Below are positions 8,752-17,074 of a stretch of DNA of 64,000 nucleotides, in pieces. Origin of the DNA: Rhodopseudomonas palustris (GTDB taxonomy: Bacteria > Pseudomonadota > Alphaproteobacteria > Rhizobiales > Xanthobacteraceae); assembly GCF_007005445.1 (NCBI RefSeq), contig NZ_CP041387.1, positions 1,674,001 through 1,738,000 of the forward strand. Direction: 5' to 3'. A program made the translations under genes and the position numbers. The notes beneath the pieces are model-generated. The model saw nothing but the letters and a program-made list of their open reading frames with translations. It did no database searches and was not told the origin of the DNA. How positions within the stretch are numbered: the first letter of the stretch is position 1; the number at the start of each line of letters is the position of its first letter.

Positions 8752-9087
8752 TCAATCATCGACACGCGTCAGAATAGCCTTCAGCGGAAGACCCGGCGTT
8801 TCGTGGGCGTAGCCTTCGATCGTGACGTAGCCGTCCTTGGCGACGCCATCGAAGATGATTTCGAACGGCTCGATTCCGAACACCGACAGCCGCGAATGAT
8901 CCGACGAGTAGCGCACCCCGCGCAGGCGGCCGGCGACGGTCAGTCCGGTCTGCGAATACGCGCCGGAGTACAGGAACGTGGAGTCGCCGCCCTGGATCTT
9001 GCCGTCGCGCAGAAAGATCACGCCATGCGACTTCTTCCGCGCCGTTTCGAACTCGGCCTTGTAGAACCCTCGAAGATGATCGGTCAT
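8752..9087 (-). CDS. GrlR-family regulatory protein
   Basis: A 111-residue protein, MTDHLRGFYKAEFETARKKS, with the GrlR-type pattern: an N-terminal strand FYKAEFET, then GVIFLRDGKIQGGDSTFLYS and SVFGIEPFEIIFDG. GrlR of enteropathogenic E. coli is a beta-barrel protein that binds and inhibits the GrlA activator of the LEE type III secretion locus. Homologues in rhizobia and relatives have no assigned partner. Neither grlA nor secretion genes are in the window, so the function here is unknown. Length and motifs fit the family well. Confidence 0.75.
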   Translation of the reverse strand: MTDHLRGFYKAEFETARKKSHGVIFLRDGKIQGGDSTFLYSGAYSQTGLTVAGRLRGVRYSSDHSRLSVFGIEPFEIIFDGVAKDGYVTIEGYAHETPGLPLKAILTRVDD

Positions 9088-9344
9088 ATCCGCCCCCGCG
9101 TTCGCCGGGGCTTCTCTACCACTCCAGGTTTAGCAAGAGAAGGGATGGGTGTATCTTGGGTTGAAAAATGCTGCGGGGGCTCAGGGGAGGCGCGGCGGCG
9201 AGAGCATTCTGATCGCACGCGAAGTCGCTGGCGAGCGGCCGATCGCGGTGCATCAAATTACTGCACAAAGGCGGTAAAAGCGGCAGGTTTCGCATCAACA
9301 ATGCGCTTGACTTGAACTACGAACTCGACGACCGTAATCACCAA

Positions 9345-9371
9345 GCGTTGGGCAACTAAGCCCTGAGACGC
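9345..9371 (+). promoter_or_regulatory. Leader hairpin with six-base loop upstream of amiC (candidate ANTAR target)
   Basis: In the amiC leader GGGC (9350-9353) pairs with GCCC (9360-9363) around the loop AACTAA. An outer helix GCGT/ACGC (9345-9348 with 9368-9371) extends it. A second helix, CGCGC (9398-9402) with GCGCG (9411-9415), lies downstream. ANTAR proteins bind pairs of hairpins with six-base loops; the usual loop has A at position 1 and G at position 4. Here position 1 fits and position 4 is T. A possible promoter lies just upstream (TTGAAC at 9312, TAATCA at 9335), weakly supported. 9088-9344 holds nothing else recognised. Confidence 0.45.
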
Positions 9372-9429
9372 AAAGAGTTTTGAACCATTTCCGACACCGC
9401 GCCGATCGATGCGCGTTTGGTTGGTGGCG

Positions 9430-9471
9430 AAAGCGCCCTCGGCTCGACAGCCGATGGGCGCTTTTTGTTTT
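9430..9471 (+). terminator. Intrinsic terminator (attenuator) before amiC
   Basis: AAAGCGCCC (9430-9438) pairs with GGGCGCTTT (9456-9464). An inner helix TCGGCT/AGCCGA closes on the loop CGAC, and TTTTTGTTTTT follows directly. It ends only 12 bases before the amiC ATG and no gene ends upstream on this strand. It therefore acts inside the leader of the amiC operon. With the ANTAR protein AmiR encoded two genes on, this fits transcription attenuation relieved by AmiR. Confidence 0.88.
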
Positions 9472-9482
9472 TGGACACGAGC

Positions 9483-10640
9483 ATGACGAAGCGGCTGCGC
9501 ATCGGTGTGATGTTCTCGACGACCGGCTCCTACGGGGCGGTCGGGCGCACCATGCTGAACGGCGCGTTGCTCGGGCTCAGCGAGGTCGCCGCCGGCGGCA
9601 ACGGGCCGGAGATCGAGCCGGTCATCGTCAATCCAGGCGGTGACCTGTCGCGTTATCGCGCTCTGGCCCACGACCTGCTGGCCTCCGGCGTCCGGCAGGT
9701 GATCGGCTGCTACACCTCGTCGAGCCGCAAAGAGGTGATCCCGTGCTTCGAGAAGCACGATGGCCTGTTGTGGTATCCGTCGCATTATGAGGGCTTCGAG
9801 AGCTCCGACAACGTCGTCTACACCGGCGCCTCGCCGAACCAGCACGTGTTGCCGCTGGTCGATTATCTCTCCGCCAAGCACGGCAAGCGCGCGTTCTGCA
9901 TCGGCTCGAATTACATCTGGGCGTGGGAGAACAATCGGATCTTCCGCGAAGCCCTGATCGCCCGTGGCGGCACCGTGCTCGCAGAGCGTTATCTCGCTGT
10001 CGGCGACACCGATGTCGATCGCGTCATCGCGGCGATCCTGGAGCAGCGTCCGGATTTCGTCTTCAACAATCTGATCGGCACCAGCGCCTACGCGTTCTTC
10101 CGCGCGTTTCGTGCCGCCTGCCGGGCGCGCGGCATCGACCAGGCCGCCGAAATCCCGGTGGCGAGCTGCACGCTGGCCGAGCCGGAGCTGGCCGAAATCG
10201 GCGCCGAAGCCGTCGACGGACATCTGTCGTCGAGCGTGTATTTCGCTTCGCTGGCCGGGGCGGCAAATGACGCTTTCACCCATGCCTACGCGACGAAATT
10301 TCCGGATGCGCCGCCGACCTCGGCGGATGCCGAGGCCTGCTATATCGCGGTCAAGCTGCTCGCCGCTGCTCTGCAACAGGCCGGAACCGACGAGGCCGCC
10401 GCAGTACGCGCGGCCGTCGCCGACCAGCGCCTGATCGCTCCGCAAGGCGAGGTGCGGATCGATCCGCAGACCTATCACGCCTGGCTGACACCGCGGATCG
10501 GCCGGTCGACCGCGTCCGGCCAGTTCGAAGTGCTGCTCGAAGCTCCCGAACCGATCGCACCCGATCCATATCTGGTGCAAACCTCGCCGCGGTTCGCCGC
10601 CGCCATGCGTTCCCCATTGTTGAGGCTGGTGAAGTCATGA
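9483..10640 (+). CDS. amiC: AmiC-like amide sensor and negative regulator of AmiR
   Basis: A 385-residue periplasmic-binding-protein fold starting MTKRLRIGVMFSTTGSYGAV at ATG 9483. An upstream GTG in frame at 9417 lies before the terminator and is rejected. There is no signal peptide, so the protein is cytoplasmic. Conserved family features include IGCYTSSSRKEVIPCFEKHD and LLWYPSHYEGFE. In Pseudomonas aeruginosa AmiC binds short-chain amides and releases AmiR, allowing antitermination. The stop overlaps the amiR start by 4 bases. The terminator right before the gene and the ANTAR partner behind it support AmiC over a transport protein. Confidence 0.88.
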   Translation: MTKRLRIGVMFSTTGSYGAVGRTMLNGALLGLSEVAAGGNGPEIEPVIVNPGGDLSRYRALAHDLLASGVRQVIGCYTSSSRKEVIPCFEKHDGLLWYPSHYEGFESSDNVVYTGASPNQHVLPLVDYLSAKHGKRAFCIGSNYIWAWENNRIFREALIARGGTVLAERYLAVGDTDVDRVIAAILEQRPDFVFNNLIGTSAYAFFRAFRAACRARGIDQAAEIPVASCTLAEPELAEIGAEAVDGHLSSSVYFASLAGAANDAFTHAYATKFPDAPPTSADAEACYIAVKLLAAALQQAGTDEAAAVRAAVADQRLIAPQGEVRIDPQTYHAWLTPRIGRSTASGQFEVLLEAPEPIAPDPYLVQTSPRFAAAMRSPLLRLVKS

Positions 10641-11302
10641 CCTTTCGACCGGTTCAGAACTTCAAGGGCGGCCGTGCGCTCGTGGTGATGGAACGCACGG
10701 GCAGGGAAGGCGCGCTGGAGCCGACGCTGGCCAAGCTCGGCGTCAGTTGCGAGGCCGCGCCGATCATCGACGGACGGGCTCAGATCGACCTCGCTTCGCT
10801 GGTGCCTGATCGCGACATCCTGTTCGTCGATGGCGATCTCGACGGCGTGCTGGCGATCGACCTCAATCCGCTGTCGCAGTTGCCGCCGGTGCCGGTGATC
10901 GGGCTGGTCGGCGTCGAGGCGCCGAGCCGGCTGAAGGCGCTGGTCAATCTCGGCGCCACCGCGTTCCTGCGCAAGCCGGTGCACGGCGGCGCCGTGTACT
11001 CGGCGCTGTTCATGGGCATCAACCAGTTTCTCCTGCGCGGCGGGATGCAGGAGCGCCTGCAAACGCTCGAGGAGCGCCGTCGCGGCCGCAGGGCCGTGCT
11101 GCGCGCCGTGGTCCAGCGGATGCGGGACAGCGGCCTCGACGAGGACGGCGCTTACGACCAGATCCGCCGGGAGAGCATGCGCGTGAGGCAGAGCCTGGAG
11201 AGTTACTGCGAGGATCTGCTGAGCCGACGGGCGAGGCCGCCCGATTCGACTGGCCACACCGGCACTCCGCCGCTGCACCGTGGCGACAAACGAGCGATGT
11301 AG
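10637..11302 (+). CDS. amiR: AmiR-like ANTAR-domain transcription antiterminator
   Basis: A 221-residue protein. Residues about 1-125 form a pseudo-receiver domain that lacks the normal phosphorylation signature. A coiled linker follows, then a C-terminal ANTAR domain: LRAVVQRMRDSGLDEDGAYD followed by QIRRESMRVRQSLESYCEDL. ANTAR domains bind RNA hairpins and prevent terminator formation. It is translationally coupled to amiC, as in the P. aeruginosa pair, where AmiC holds AmiR inactive until an amide binds. The target is most likely the leader terminator at 9430-9471. Confidence 0.88.
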   Translation: MTFRPVQNFKGGRALVVMERTGREGALEPTLAKLGVSCEAAPIIDGRAQIDLASLVPDRDILFVDGDLDGVLAIDLNPLSQLPPVPVIGLVGVEAPSRLKALVNLGATAFLRKPVHGGAVYSALFMGINQFLLRGGMQERLQTLEERRRGRRAVLRAVVQRMRDSGLDEDGAYDQIRRESMRVRQSLESYCEDLLSRRARPPDSTGHTGTPPLHRGDKRAM

Positions 11303-11313
11303 GAGACAGCAAC

Positions 11314-12552
11314 ATGACCGGAACTGTGTTACGGGGACTGCATGCCGCAGTCCTCACGGGGACGCTTGTCCTCGCGTCAAGCGCGGCGCTGGCCGCGGAG
11401 AAGCCGATCAAGCTCGGCGTGCTGGAGGATCAGTCGGGCGATTTCGCGGTGGCGACGATCGGCAAGGTCCACGCCATCCAACTCGCCGCCGAAGAGATCA
11501 ACAAGGCCGGCGGCATCATGGGGCGGCCGCTCGAACTGGTGGTGTACGACACCCAGTCCGACAACACCCGCTATCAGGAGTTCATGCGCCGGGTGCTGCA
11601 ACGGGACAAGGCCGACGCGGTATTCGCCGGCTTCTCCTCGGCCTCACGCGAGGCGTATCGGCCGATCGTCGATCAGCTCAACGGCTTCGCGTTCTACAAC
11701 AATCAGTACGAAGGCGGCGTCTGCGACGGCCACATGATCGTCACCGGCGCGGTGCCCGAGCAGCAGTTCTCCACGCTGATCCCGTGGATGATGGAGAAAT
11801 ACGGCAAGAAGGTCTACACGCTGGCCGCCGACTACAATTTCGGCCAGATCTCGGCCGAGTGGGTGCGCAACATCGTCAAGCAGCACGGCGGCGAGATGGC
11901 CGGCGAGGAGTTCATCCCGCTCGGCGTGTCGCAGTTCTCGCAGAGCATCCAGAACATCCAGAAGGCCAAGCCGGACTTCATCGTGACGCTGCTGGTCGGC
12001 ACTGCGCAGGCTTCGTACTACGAACAGGCCGCCTCCGCCAACGTCAATCTGCCGATGGCTTCCTCAGTCAACGTCGGCCAGGGCTACGAGCACAAGCGCT
12101 TCAAGCCGCCGAGCCTGAAGGACATGTACGTCACCACCAACTACATCGAGGAAATCGACTCGCCGCAGAGCAAGGCGTTCCTGGCCAAGTTCAAGGCCAA
12201 ATTCCCGAACGAGCCCTATGTCAATCAGGAGGCCGAGAACTCCTATCTGGCCGTGTATCTCTACAAGCAGATGGTGGAGCGGGCGAAGTCGACCAATCGC
12301 GACGACATCCGCAAGGTGATCGCGCAGGGCGACGTCTGCATGGACGCACCGGAAGGCAAGGTCTGCATCGATCCGAAGAGCCAGCATATGTCGCACACCA
12401 TCTACCTGGCGCACGTCAATGCCGACCACTCGATCGACTTCCCGAAGGTCTGGCCGGATATCAAGCCGTATTGGCTGGGTGAGGCCGGCTGCGACCTGAC
12501 CAAGAAGGATCCGATGGCGCAATACACGCCGTCGAACCCGCCGCCCAAGTAA
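11314..12552 (+). CDS. urtA: Periplasmic substrate-binding protein of a urea/short-chain-amide ABC transporter
   Basis: A 412-residue protein with an AGGAG ribosome binding site and a Sec signal peptide (residues 1 to about 28, cleavage after SAALA). The mature part is a type I periplasmic-binding fold: IKLGVLEDQSGDFAVATIGK, then GRPLELVVYDTQSDNTRYQE and NNQYEGGVCDGHMIV. This family includes UrtA and the FmdD protein of amide transport. It opens the five-gene transporter cassette and is separated from the permease gene by a strong hairpin. Its fold is shared with AmiC, so transporter and regulator may recognise the same amide. Confidence 0.85.
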   Translation: MTGTVLRGLHAAVLTGTLVLASSAALAAEKPIKLGVLEDQSGDFAVATIGKVHAIQLAAEEINKAGGIMGRPLELVVYDTQSDNTRYQEFMRRVLQRDKADAVFAGFSSASREAYRPIVDQLNGFAFYNNQYEGGVCDGHMIVTGAVPEQQFSTLIPWMMEKYGKKVYTLAADYNFGQISAEWVRNIVKQHGGEMAGEEFIPLGVSQFSQSIQNIQKAKPDFIVTLLVGTAQASYYEQAASANVNLPMASSVNVGQGYEHKRFKPPSLKDMYVTTNYIEEIDSPQSKAFLAKFKAKFPNEPYVNQEAENSYLAVYLYKQMVERAKSTNRDDIRKVIAQGDVCMDAPEGKVCIDPKSQHMSHTIYLAHVNADHSIDFPKVWPDIKPYWLGEAGCDLTKKDPMAQYTPSNPPPK

Positions 12553-12562
12553 GTGCGGCGGA

Positions 12563-12594
12563 CCGCTCCGGCGCACCCTGACGCGCCGGAGCGG
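12563..12594 (+). promoter_or_regulatory. Stable intercistronic hairpin after the binding-protein gene
   Basis: CCGCTCCGGCGC (12563-12574) pairs perfectly with GCGCCGGAGCGG (12583-12594) around the loop ACCCTGAC. No T-run follows, so it is not a classical terminator. It begins 10 bases after the urtA stop. Such a structure can protect the upstream mRNA from 3' exonucleases and give more binding protein than permease. Confidence 0.65.
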
Positions 12595-12668
12595 CTGCTT
12601 CTCCGCTCAATGGACATTCGTCGGGCCGCCGGAGCCGCGGCCCTCCACGCCACCTTGTTGGACGTCAG

Positions 12669-13541
12669 ATGGACATCGCCACCTTCGCCTTCGCGGCGCT
12701 GTATCAATTCGCCGACGCCTTCGCCTTCCTGGTGCTGTCGGCCTGCGGGCTCGCCGTCATCTTCGGCATGATGGGCGTCATCAATCTCGCCCACGGCGAG
12801 TTCATCATGTGCGGCGCCTATGTCACCGCCAGCGCCGTGCACGCCGGGCTGCCGCTGCCGCTCGCCATCCTGACCGGAGCGCTGGTCTCCGCGGTGGTCG
12901 GCATGCTGGTCGAGTTCGTGGTGGTGCGGCATCTCTATGAGCGCCCGCTCGACACCATCGTCGCCACCTGGGGGCTCAGCCTGATCGCAACGCAAGGGAC
13001 GCTGATCGTGATCGGCTCGACCATGGCCGGTGTCGGCACGCCGTTCGGCAGCTTTCAGGTCGGCGCCTATTCGTATTCGATCTATCGGATCGTGCTGTTC
13101 CTGGCCGCGCTCGGCGTGCTCGGGGCGCTGTATGCGGTGTTCAATTGGACCTCGTTCGGCGTGAAAGCCCGCGCCACCATCCAGGTGCCGCATATGGCGG
13201 ATGCGCTCGGCGTCGACACCCGCTGGATCTACAGCCTGACCTTCGCCTGCGGCGCCGGACTCGCCGGGCTTGCCGGCGGGCTGTACGCGCCGACCATGAC
13301 GCTGGTGCCGACGATGGGCGCGACCTTCCTGATGGAGGCGTTCGTCACCGTGGTGATCGGCGGCGCCGACGTCTTCCTCGGCACTGCGCCGGCCGCGGCA
13401 GTCCTGGCAGTGGTGAAGTCGGCGATGACCTCCTGGCAGGGCCAGTTGTTCGGCCAGATCGGCCTGTTGGTCGCGGTGATCATCGTGGTCCGGGTGCTGC
13501 CGAAAGGCATCTCCGGCTTCCTGCTGCGCGAACGGACCTGA
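12669..13541 (+). CDS. urtB: Urea/amide ABC transporter permease (LivH type)
   Basis: A 290-residue integral membrane protein with about eight hydrophobic segments. The LivH/UrtB signature FGMMGVINLAHGEFIMCGAY lies at residues 35-54, and TFLMEAFVTVVIGGADVFLG lies near the C-terminus. It forms the translocation channel together with the next permease. It follows urtA after 116 bases that include a hairpin, and is 11 bases upstream of the second permease gene. Confidence 0.88.
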   Translation: MDIATFAFAALYQFADAFAFLVLSACGLAVIFGMMGVINLAHGEFIMCGAYVTASAVHAGLPLPLAILTGALVSAVVGMLVEFVVVRHLYERPLDTIVATWGLSLIATQGTLIVIGSTMAGVGTPFGSFQVGAYSYSIYRIVLFLAALGVLGALYAVFNWTSFGVKARATIQVPHMADALGVDTRWIYSLTFACGAGLAGLAGGLYAPTMTLVPTMGATFLMEAFVTVVIGGADVFLGTAPAAAVLAVVKSAMTSWQGQLFGQIGLLVAVIIVVRVLPKGISGFLLRERT

Positions 13542-13552
13542 GGGAGGCGAGG

Positions 13553-14617
13553 GTGAGCGGTTTGATCTCTCTGTTTCGCCGGCTCGAAGGCCCGCAGACC
13601 AAGGGCCGCGGCAAGCTATTCTGGTCGGTGTTCGTGCTCGCGCTGATCGGCGCGATCGCGTATCCGATGTTCAGCGACGGCTACACCGTCGGCAACACTG
13701 CGTACTTTTTCGTCTGGGTGTTCATCGCGCTCAGCCTGTGCCTGATCTGGGGCTATGGCGGCGCGCTGTCGTTCGGCCAGACCGCGTTCTTCGGTATCGC
13801 CGGCTACAGCTACGGCATCCTGACGCTGAATTTCGGCGCGGCGTACGGCTTCACGCTCGTCGCCGTGCTGGCGGCGGTCCTGATCGCCGCGGTGGTGGCG
13901 CTGCTGCTCGGCTACTTCATGTTCTTCGGCCGGATCGAAGGCGTGTTTCTCGGCATCGTCACGCTGGCCGTGACCCTGATGCTGGAGCGCTTCATGGCCC
14001 AGACCGCCGGCCCGGAATGGCGGATCGGCGCGGCGCGGCTCAACGGCTTCAACGGCATGAGCGGAATGCCGCCGATCACCATCCCCTGGTTCGACGGGCC
14101 GATCGTGCTGTTCGCCGATGTCGGGCTGTATTACCTGATCCTGGCGCTGGTGGTGGTGGTCTATCTCGGCCTGCGCATCCTGGTGAACTCCTCGTTCGGC
14201 AACGTCATCGTGGCGATCCGTGAGAATCCGGAGCGCGCCGAAATGCTCGGTTACGACATCCGCAAATATCAGCTCATCAATTTCGTTATCGGCGCCGGGC
14301 TCGCCGGCCTGTCGGGCGTGCTCTACACCGCCTGGGGCCAGTACATCACCCCGTCGAGCATGGGCATGACGTCGGCGGCGCTGCCGCTGATCTGGGTCGC
14401 GGTCGGCGGCCGCAGTGACCTGACCTCGACGCTGGTCGGCACGCTGGTGGTGCTGGCCGGCTTCCAGGCGCTGACGATCTACGGCAGCCAATATGCGCTG
14501 GTGGTGATGGGGCTTCTGCTGGTGCTCACCGTGCTGATCGCGCCGAACGGCCTGGTGCTCGGCGCAATGAACGTGATCGGCCGGCTCGTCGCCCGCGCCC
14601 AGGGAGGACGGAACTGA
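13553..14617 (+). CDS. urtC: Urea/amide ABC transporter permease (LivM type)
   Basis: The GTG at 13553, preceded by GAGGGAGGCGAG, gives a 354-residue protein starting MSGLISLFRRLEGPQTKGRG. The frame is open much further upstream, but that part overlaps urtB. About nine membrane segments are present with the LivM/UrtC signatures LIWGYGGALSFGQTAFFGIA and VIVAIRENPERAEMLGYDIR. It is the second channel subunit. The stop overlaps the start of the ATPase gene by one base. Confidence 0.88.
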   Translation: MSGLISLFRRLEGPQTKGRGKLFWSVFVLALIGAIAYPMFSDGYTVGNTAYFFVWVFIALSLCLIWGYGGALSFGQTAFFGIAGYSYGILTLNFGAAYGFTLVAVLAAVLIAAVVALLLGYFMFFGRIEGVFLGIVTLAVTLMLERFMAQTAGPEWRIGAARLNGFNGMSGMPPITIPWFDGPIVLFADVGLYYLILALVVVVYLGLRILVNSSFGNVIVAIRENPERAEMLGYDIRKYQLINFVIGAGLAGLSGVLYTAWGQYITPSSMGMTSAALPLIWVAVGGRSDLTSTLVGTLVVLAGFQALTIYGSQYALVVMGLLLVLTVLIAPNGLVLGAMNVIGRLVARAQGGRN

Positions 14618-15339
14618 TGGCGCTCCTGCAACTCCGCGGCCTGAACAAGCATTTCGGCGGGCTGCACGTCACCAACCAGGTCAACCTGTCGTTCGAGACC
14701 GGCGAGATCCACTGCCTGATCGGCCCCAACGGCGCCGGCAAGAGCACGCTGTTCCGGCTGATCCTCGGCGAATACGCGCCGGGCTCCGGCGAGATCTTCT
14801 TCGCCGGCGAGGACATCACCGCGCTCAAATCGTTCGCGCGGATCGCGCGCGGTCTGTCTGTGAAGTTTCAGGTGCCCGGCGTGTTCAAAGGGCTGTCGGT
14901 GCGCCAGAACCTCGAAATCGCGCTGCAACGGACGCGGCACGGCGCCGAACTCGACCGCGAGATCGACCGGCTGCTGGCCTTCCTCGGCCTCGAGGCCGAG
15001 CAGAACCAGACTGCCGGCAATCTCAGCCACGGCCAGAAGCAGTGGTTGGAGATCGGCATGGCGACCAGCCTGAAGCCGCGGATGCTGCTGCTCGACGAAC
15101 CGACCGCCGGGATGTCGCCGGAAGAGACGTTCCAGACCGGCGAGATGGTCAAGCGGCTGAATGCCGAAGGCATGACGGTGCTGGCGATCGAGCACGACAT
15201 GGCGTTCGTCCGCCAGGTCGCGCAGCGCGTCACCGTGCTGCATCTCGGTCAGGTGTTCGCGCAAGGCTCGATCGACGACATCGTCGCCGACGAGCGGGTC
15301 GCGGCGATCTATCTCGGGCAGGCTCATCACCATGCGTAA
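14617..15339 (+). CDS. urtD: Urea/amide ABC transporter ATP-binding protein (LivG type)
   Basis: A 240-residue ABC ATPase with Walker A GPNGAGKST, signature LSHGQKQWLEIG, Walker B MLLLDEPTAG and switch histidine in LAIEHD. LSHGQKQWLEIG is the form seen in UrtD proteins, which supports a urea/amide rather than a branched-chain amino acid transporter. It overlaps both neighbours by a few bases, so the transporter genes are translated as a unit. Confidence 0.9.
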   Translation: MALLQLRGLNKHFGGLHVTNQVNLSFETGEIHCLIGPNGAGKSTLFRLILGEYAPGSGEIFFAGEDITALKSFARIARGLSVKFQVPGVFKGLSVRQNLEIALQRTRHGAELDREIDRLLAFLGLEAEQNQTAGNLSHGQKQWLEIGMATSLKPRMLLLDEPTAGMSPEETFQTGEMVKRLNAEGMTVLAIEHDMAFVRQVAQRVTVLHLGQVFAQGSIDDIVADERVAAIYLGQAHHHA

Positions 15340-16045
15340 GGAAGTCATCCTCAACACCGTGGGGCTGCGTGCCGGCTATGGCGGAAAGCCAGTCTTGCAG
15401 GGTCTCGAGATCGAAGTCCGCGAGGGCGAGATCATCGCGGTGATCGGCCGCAACGGCGTCGGCAAGTCGACGCTGATGAAGAGCTTGATCGGCCTGATCC
15501 CGGCGATGGACGGCTCGATCGTGTTCCGCGGCGACGCCATCGAGCATCTGCCGGCGTTCAAGCGGGCGCGGCTCGGCATTGGCTATGTGCCGCAGGGCCG
15601 CGACGTGTTTCCGCGCCTCAGCGTCGCCGAGAACATCGCGGTCGGCGCCTCGATCAAGGGCCGGCTCACCGAGCAGCAGCGCCGCGAGGTGGTCGAGACG
15701 TTTCCGATCCTCGGCGAGCGCTGGAGCCAGCGCGCCGGCACGATGTCCGGCGGCCAGCAGCAGCAGCTCGCGATCGGGCGCGTGCTGGTGGCGGATCCCG
15801 AACTGATCCTGCTCGACGAGCCGTCGGAAGGCATCCAGCCCAACATCGTCCAGGACATCGCCCGCGACATGGTCGCGCTCAACGCCAGGACCGGCGTCAC
15901 CATCATCCTGGTCGAGCAGAACCTCGACATGATCCGGGCGATGGCGCAGCGCTGCTACGTCATGGACAAGGGCCGGATCGTCGCCGACCTCGACCGCGCC
16001 GCGCTCGACGACGAGGCCGAAATGCGCCGCCACCTCGCGGTGTAA
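15332..16045 (+). CDS. urtE: Urea/amide ABC transporter ATP-binding protein (LivF type)
   Basis: A 237-residue ABC ATPase starting MRKEVILNTVGLRAGYGGKP. Walker A is GRNGVGKST, the signature is MSGGQQQQLAIGR, Walker B is LILLDEPSEGIQPN and the switch region is ILVEQN. The DEPSEGIQPN variant is typical of UrtE. It overlaps urtD by 8 bases and ends 24 bases before the formamidase gene, which links uptake with hydrolysis. Confidence 0.9.
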   Translation: MRKEVILNTVGLRAGYGGKPVLQGLEIEVREGEIIAVIGRNGVGKSTLMKSLIGLIPAMDGSIVFRGDAIEHLPAFKRARLGIGYVPQGRDVFPRLSVAENIAVGASIKGRLTEQQRREVVETFPILGERWSQRAGTMSGGQQQQLAIGRVLVADPELILLDEPSEGIQPNIVQDIARDMVALNARTGVTIILVEQNLDMIRAMAQRCYVMDKGRIVADLDRAALDDEAEMRRHLAV

Positions 16046-16069
16046 CTGAATTCAACAAAGGAGACCAAC

Positions 16070-17059
16070 ATGGCCTGGCAGACTGAATCGATCATGGCGC
16101 GCAAGGGCGTCGCCAAGGGCGTGCGCGGCAAGAGCCACACCATTACCGAGGCGGAGCAGGGCAAGTATCACTACGTCTACGGGCCGTATTTCGACAAGGT
16201 CCTGACTGTCGACCCCGGTGCGGTGGTGGCGGCCGAAACCCACGACGCGTTCGAGGGCGCGATCAAGTCTGAGACCGACATCCCGTCTAAGATCCTCAAC
16301 TTCCCGTTCCTCAATCCGCAGAACGGCCCGATCTGGGTCAATGGCGCCGAGAAGGGCGACACGCTCGCCGTGTACATCGAGAGCATCGTTCCGCGCGGGC
16401 CGCAGCCGCGGGGCACCACGGTGGTGATGCCGGAGTTCGGCGGCCTGGTCGGCACCGGCAACACCGCGCTGCTCAACCCGCCGCTGCCGGAGCGGGTCAA
16501 GAAGCTCGAAATCACCGCCGAGCACGGCACCAAATGGAACGACAAGATCACGCTGCCGTATGAGCCGTTCATCGGCACCATCGGCACCTCGCCGGAGATC
16601 GAGGCGATCTCGTCGCTGGTCCCGGATTACTACGGCGGCAACATGGATCTGCCGGATGTCGGCGTCGGCGCCATCATCTATCTGCCGGTGAACACCGCGG
16701 GCGCGCTGCTCTATCTCGGCGATTGCCACGCCGCCCAGGGCGACGGCGAGCTCTGCGGCGTCGCGATCGAGCATCCGACCGTGACCACGGTGCAGATCGA
16801 TCTGATCAAGGGCTGGCCGATCCATTGGCCGCGGCTGGAGACCAAGGATTTCATCATGACGATCGGCTCGGCGCGGCCGATGGAGGATGCCGCCCGCATC
16901 GCCTATCGCGAGCTGTGCCGCTGGATGGCGGCGGATTACGGCTTCGACGAGATCGACGCCTACATGCTGCTGACCCAGGCCGGTCGCGTCCGGCTCGGCA
17001 ACATGGTCGATCCGAAATACACGCTCGGCGCGTCGATCAAGAAGTCGTTCCTGGTGTAA
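16070..17059 (+). CDS. fmdA: Acetamidase/formamidase family amidohydrolase
   Basis: A 329-residue protein with an AAAGGAG ribosome binding site. Family motifs include TVDPGAVVAAETHDAFEGAI, NPQNGPIWVNGAEKGDTLAV, LLYLGDCHAAQGDGELCG and ARIAYRELCRWMAADYGFDE. FmdA-type enzymes hydrolyse formamide or acetamide to the acid and ammonium. Adjacent regulation by AmiC/AmiR and a dedicated transporter indicate use of short-chain amides as nitrogen source. Length is somewhat shorter than the roughly 400-residue FmdA of Methylophilus but matches the shorter branch of the family. Confidence 0.88.
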   Translation: MAWQTESIMARKGVAKGVRGKSHTITEAEQGKYHYVYGPYFDKVLTVDPGAVVAAETHDAFEGAIKSETDIPSKILNFPFLNPQNGPIWVNGAEKGDTLAVYIESIVPRGPQPRGTTVVMPEFGGLVGTGNTALLNPPLPERVKKLEITAEHGTKWNDKITLPYEPFIGTIGTSPEIEAISSLVPDYYGGNMDLPDVGVGAIIYLPVNTAGALLYLGDCHAAQGDGELCGVAIEHPTVTTVQIDLIKGWPIHWPRLETKDFIMTIGSARPMEDAARIAYRELCRWMAADYGFDEIDAYMLLTQAGRVRLGNMVDPKYTLGASIKKSFLV

Positions 17060-17074
17060 GGGGGGGCGACGGCG

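Noticed and set aside
9088..9482. Guanidine or other metabolite riboswitch upstream of the urt genes
   Set aside because: No conserved riboswitch core was recognised; the terminator plus the AmiC/AmiR genes give a sufficient explanation.
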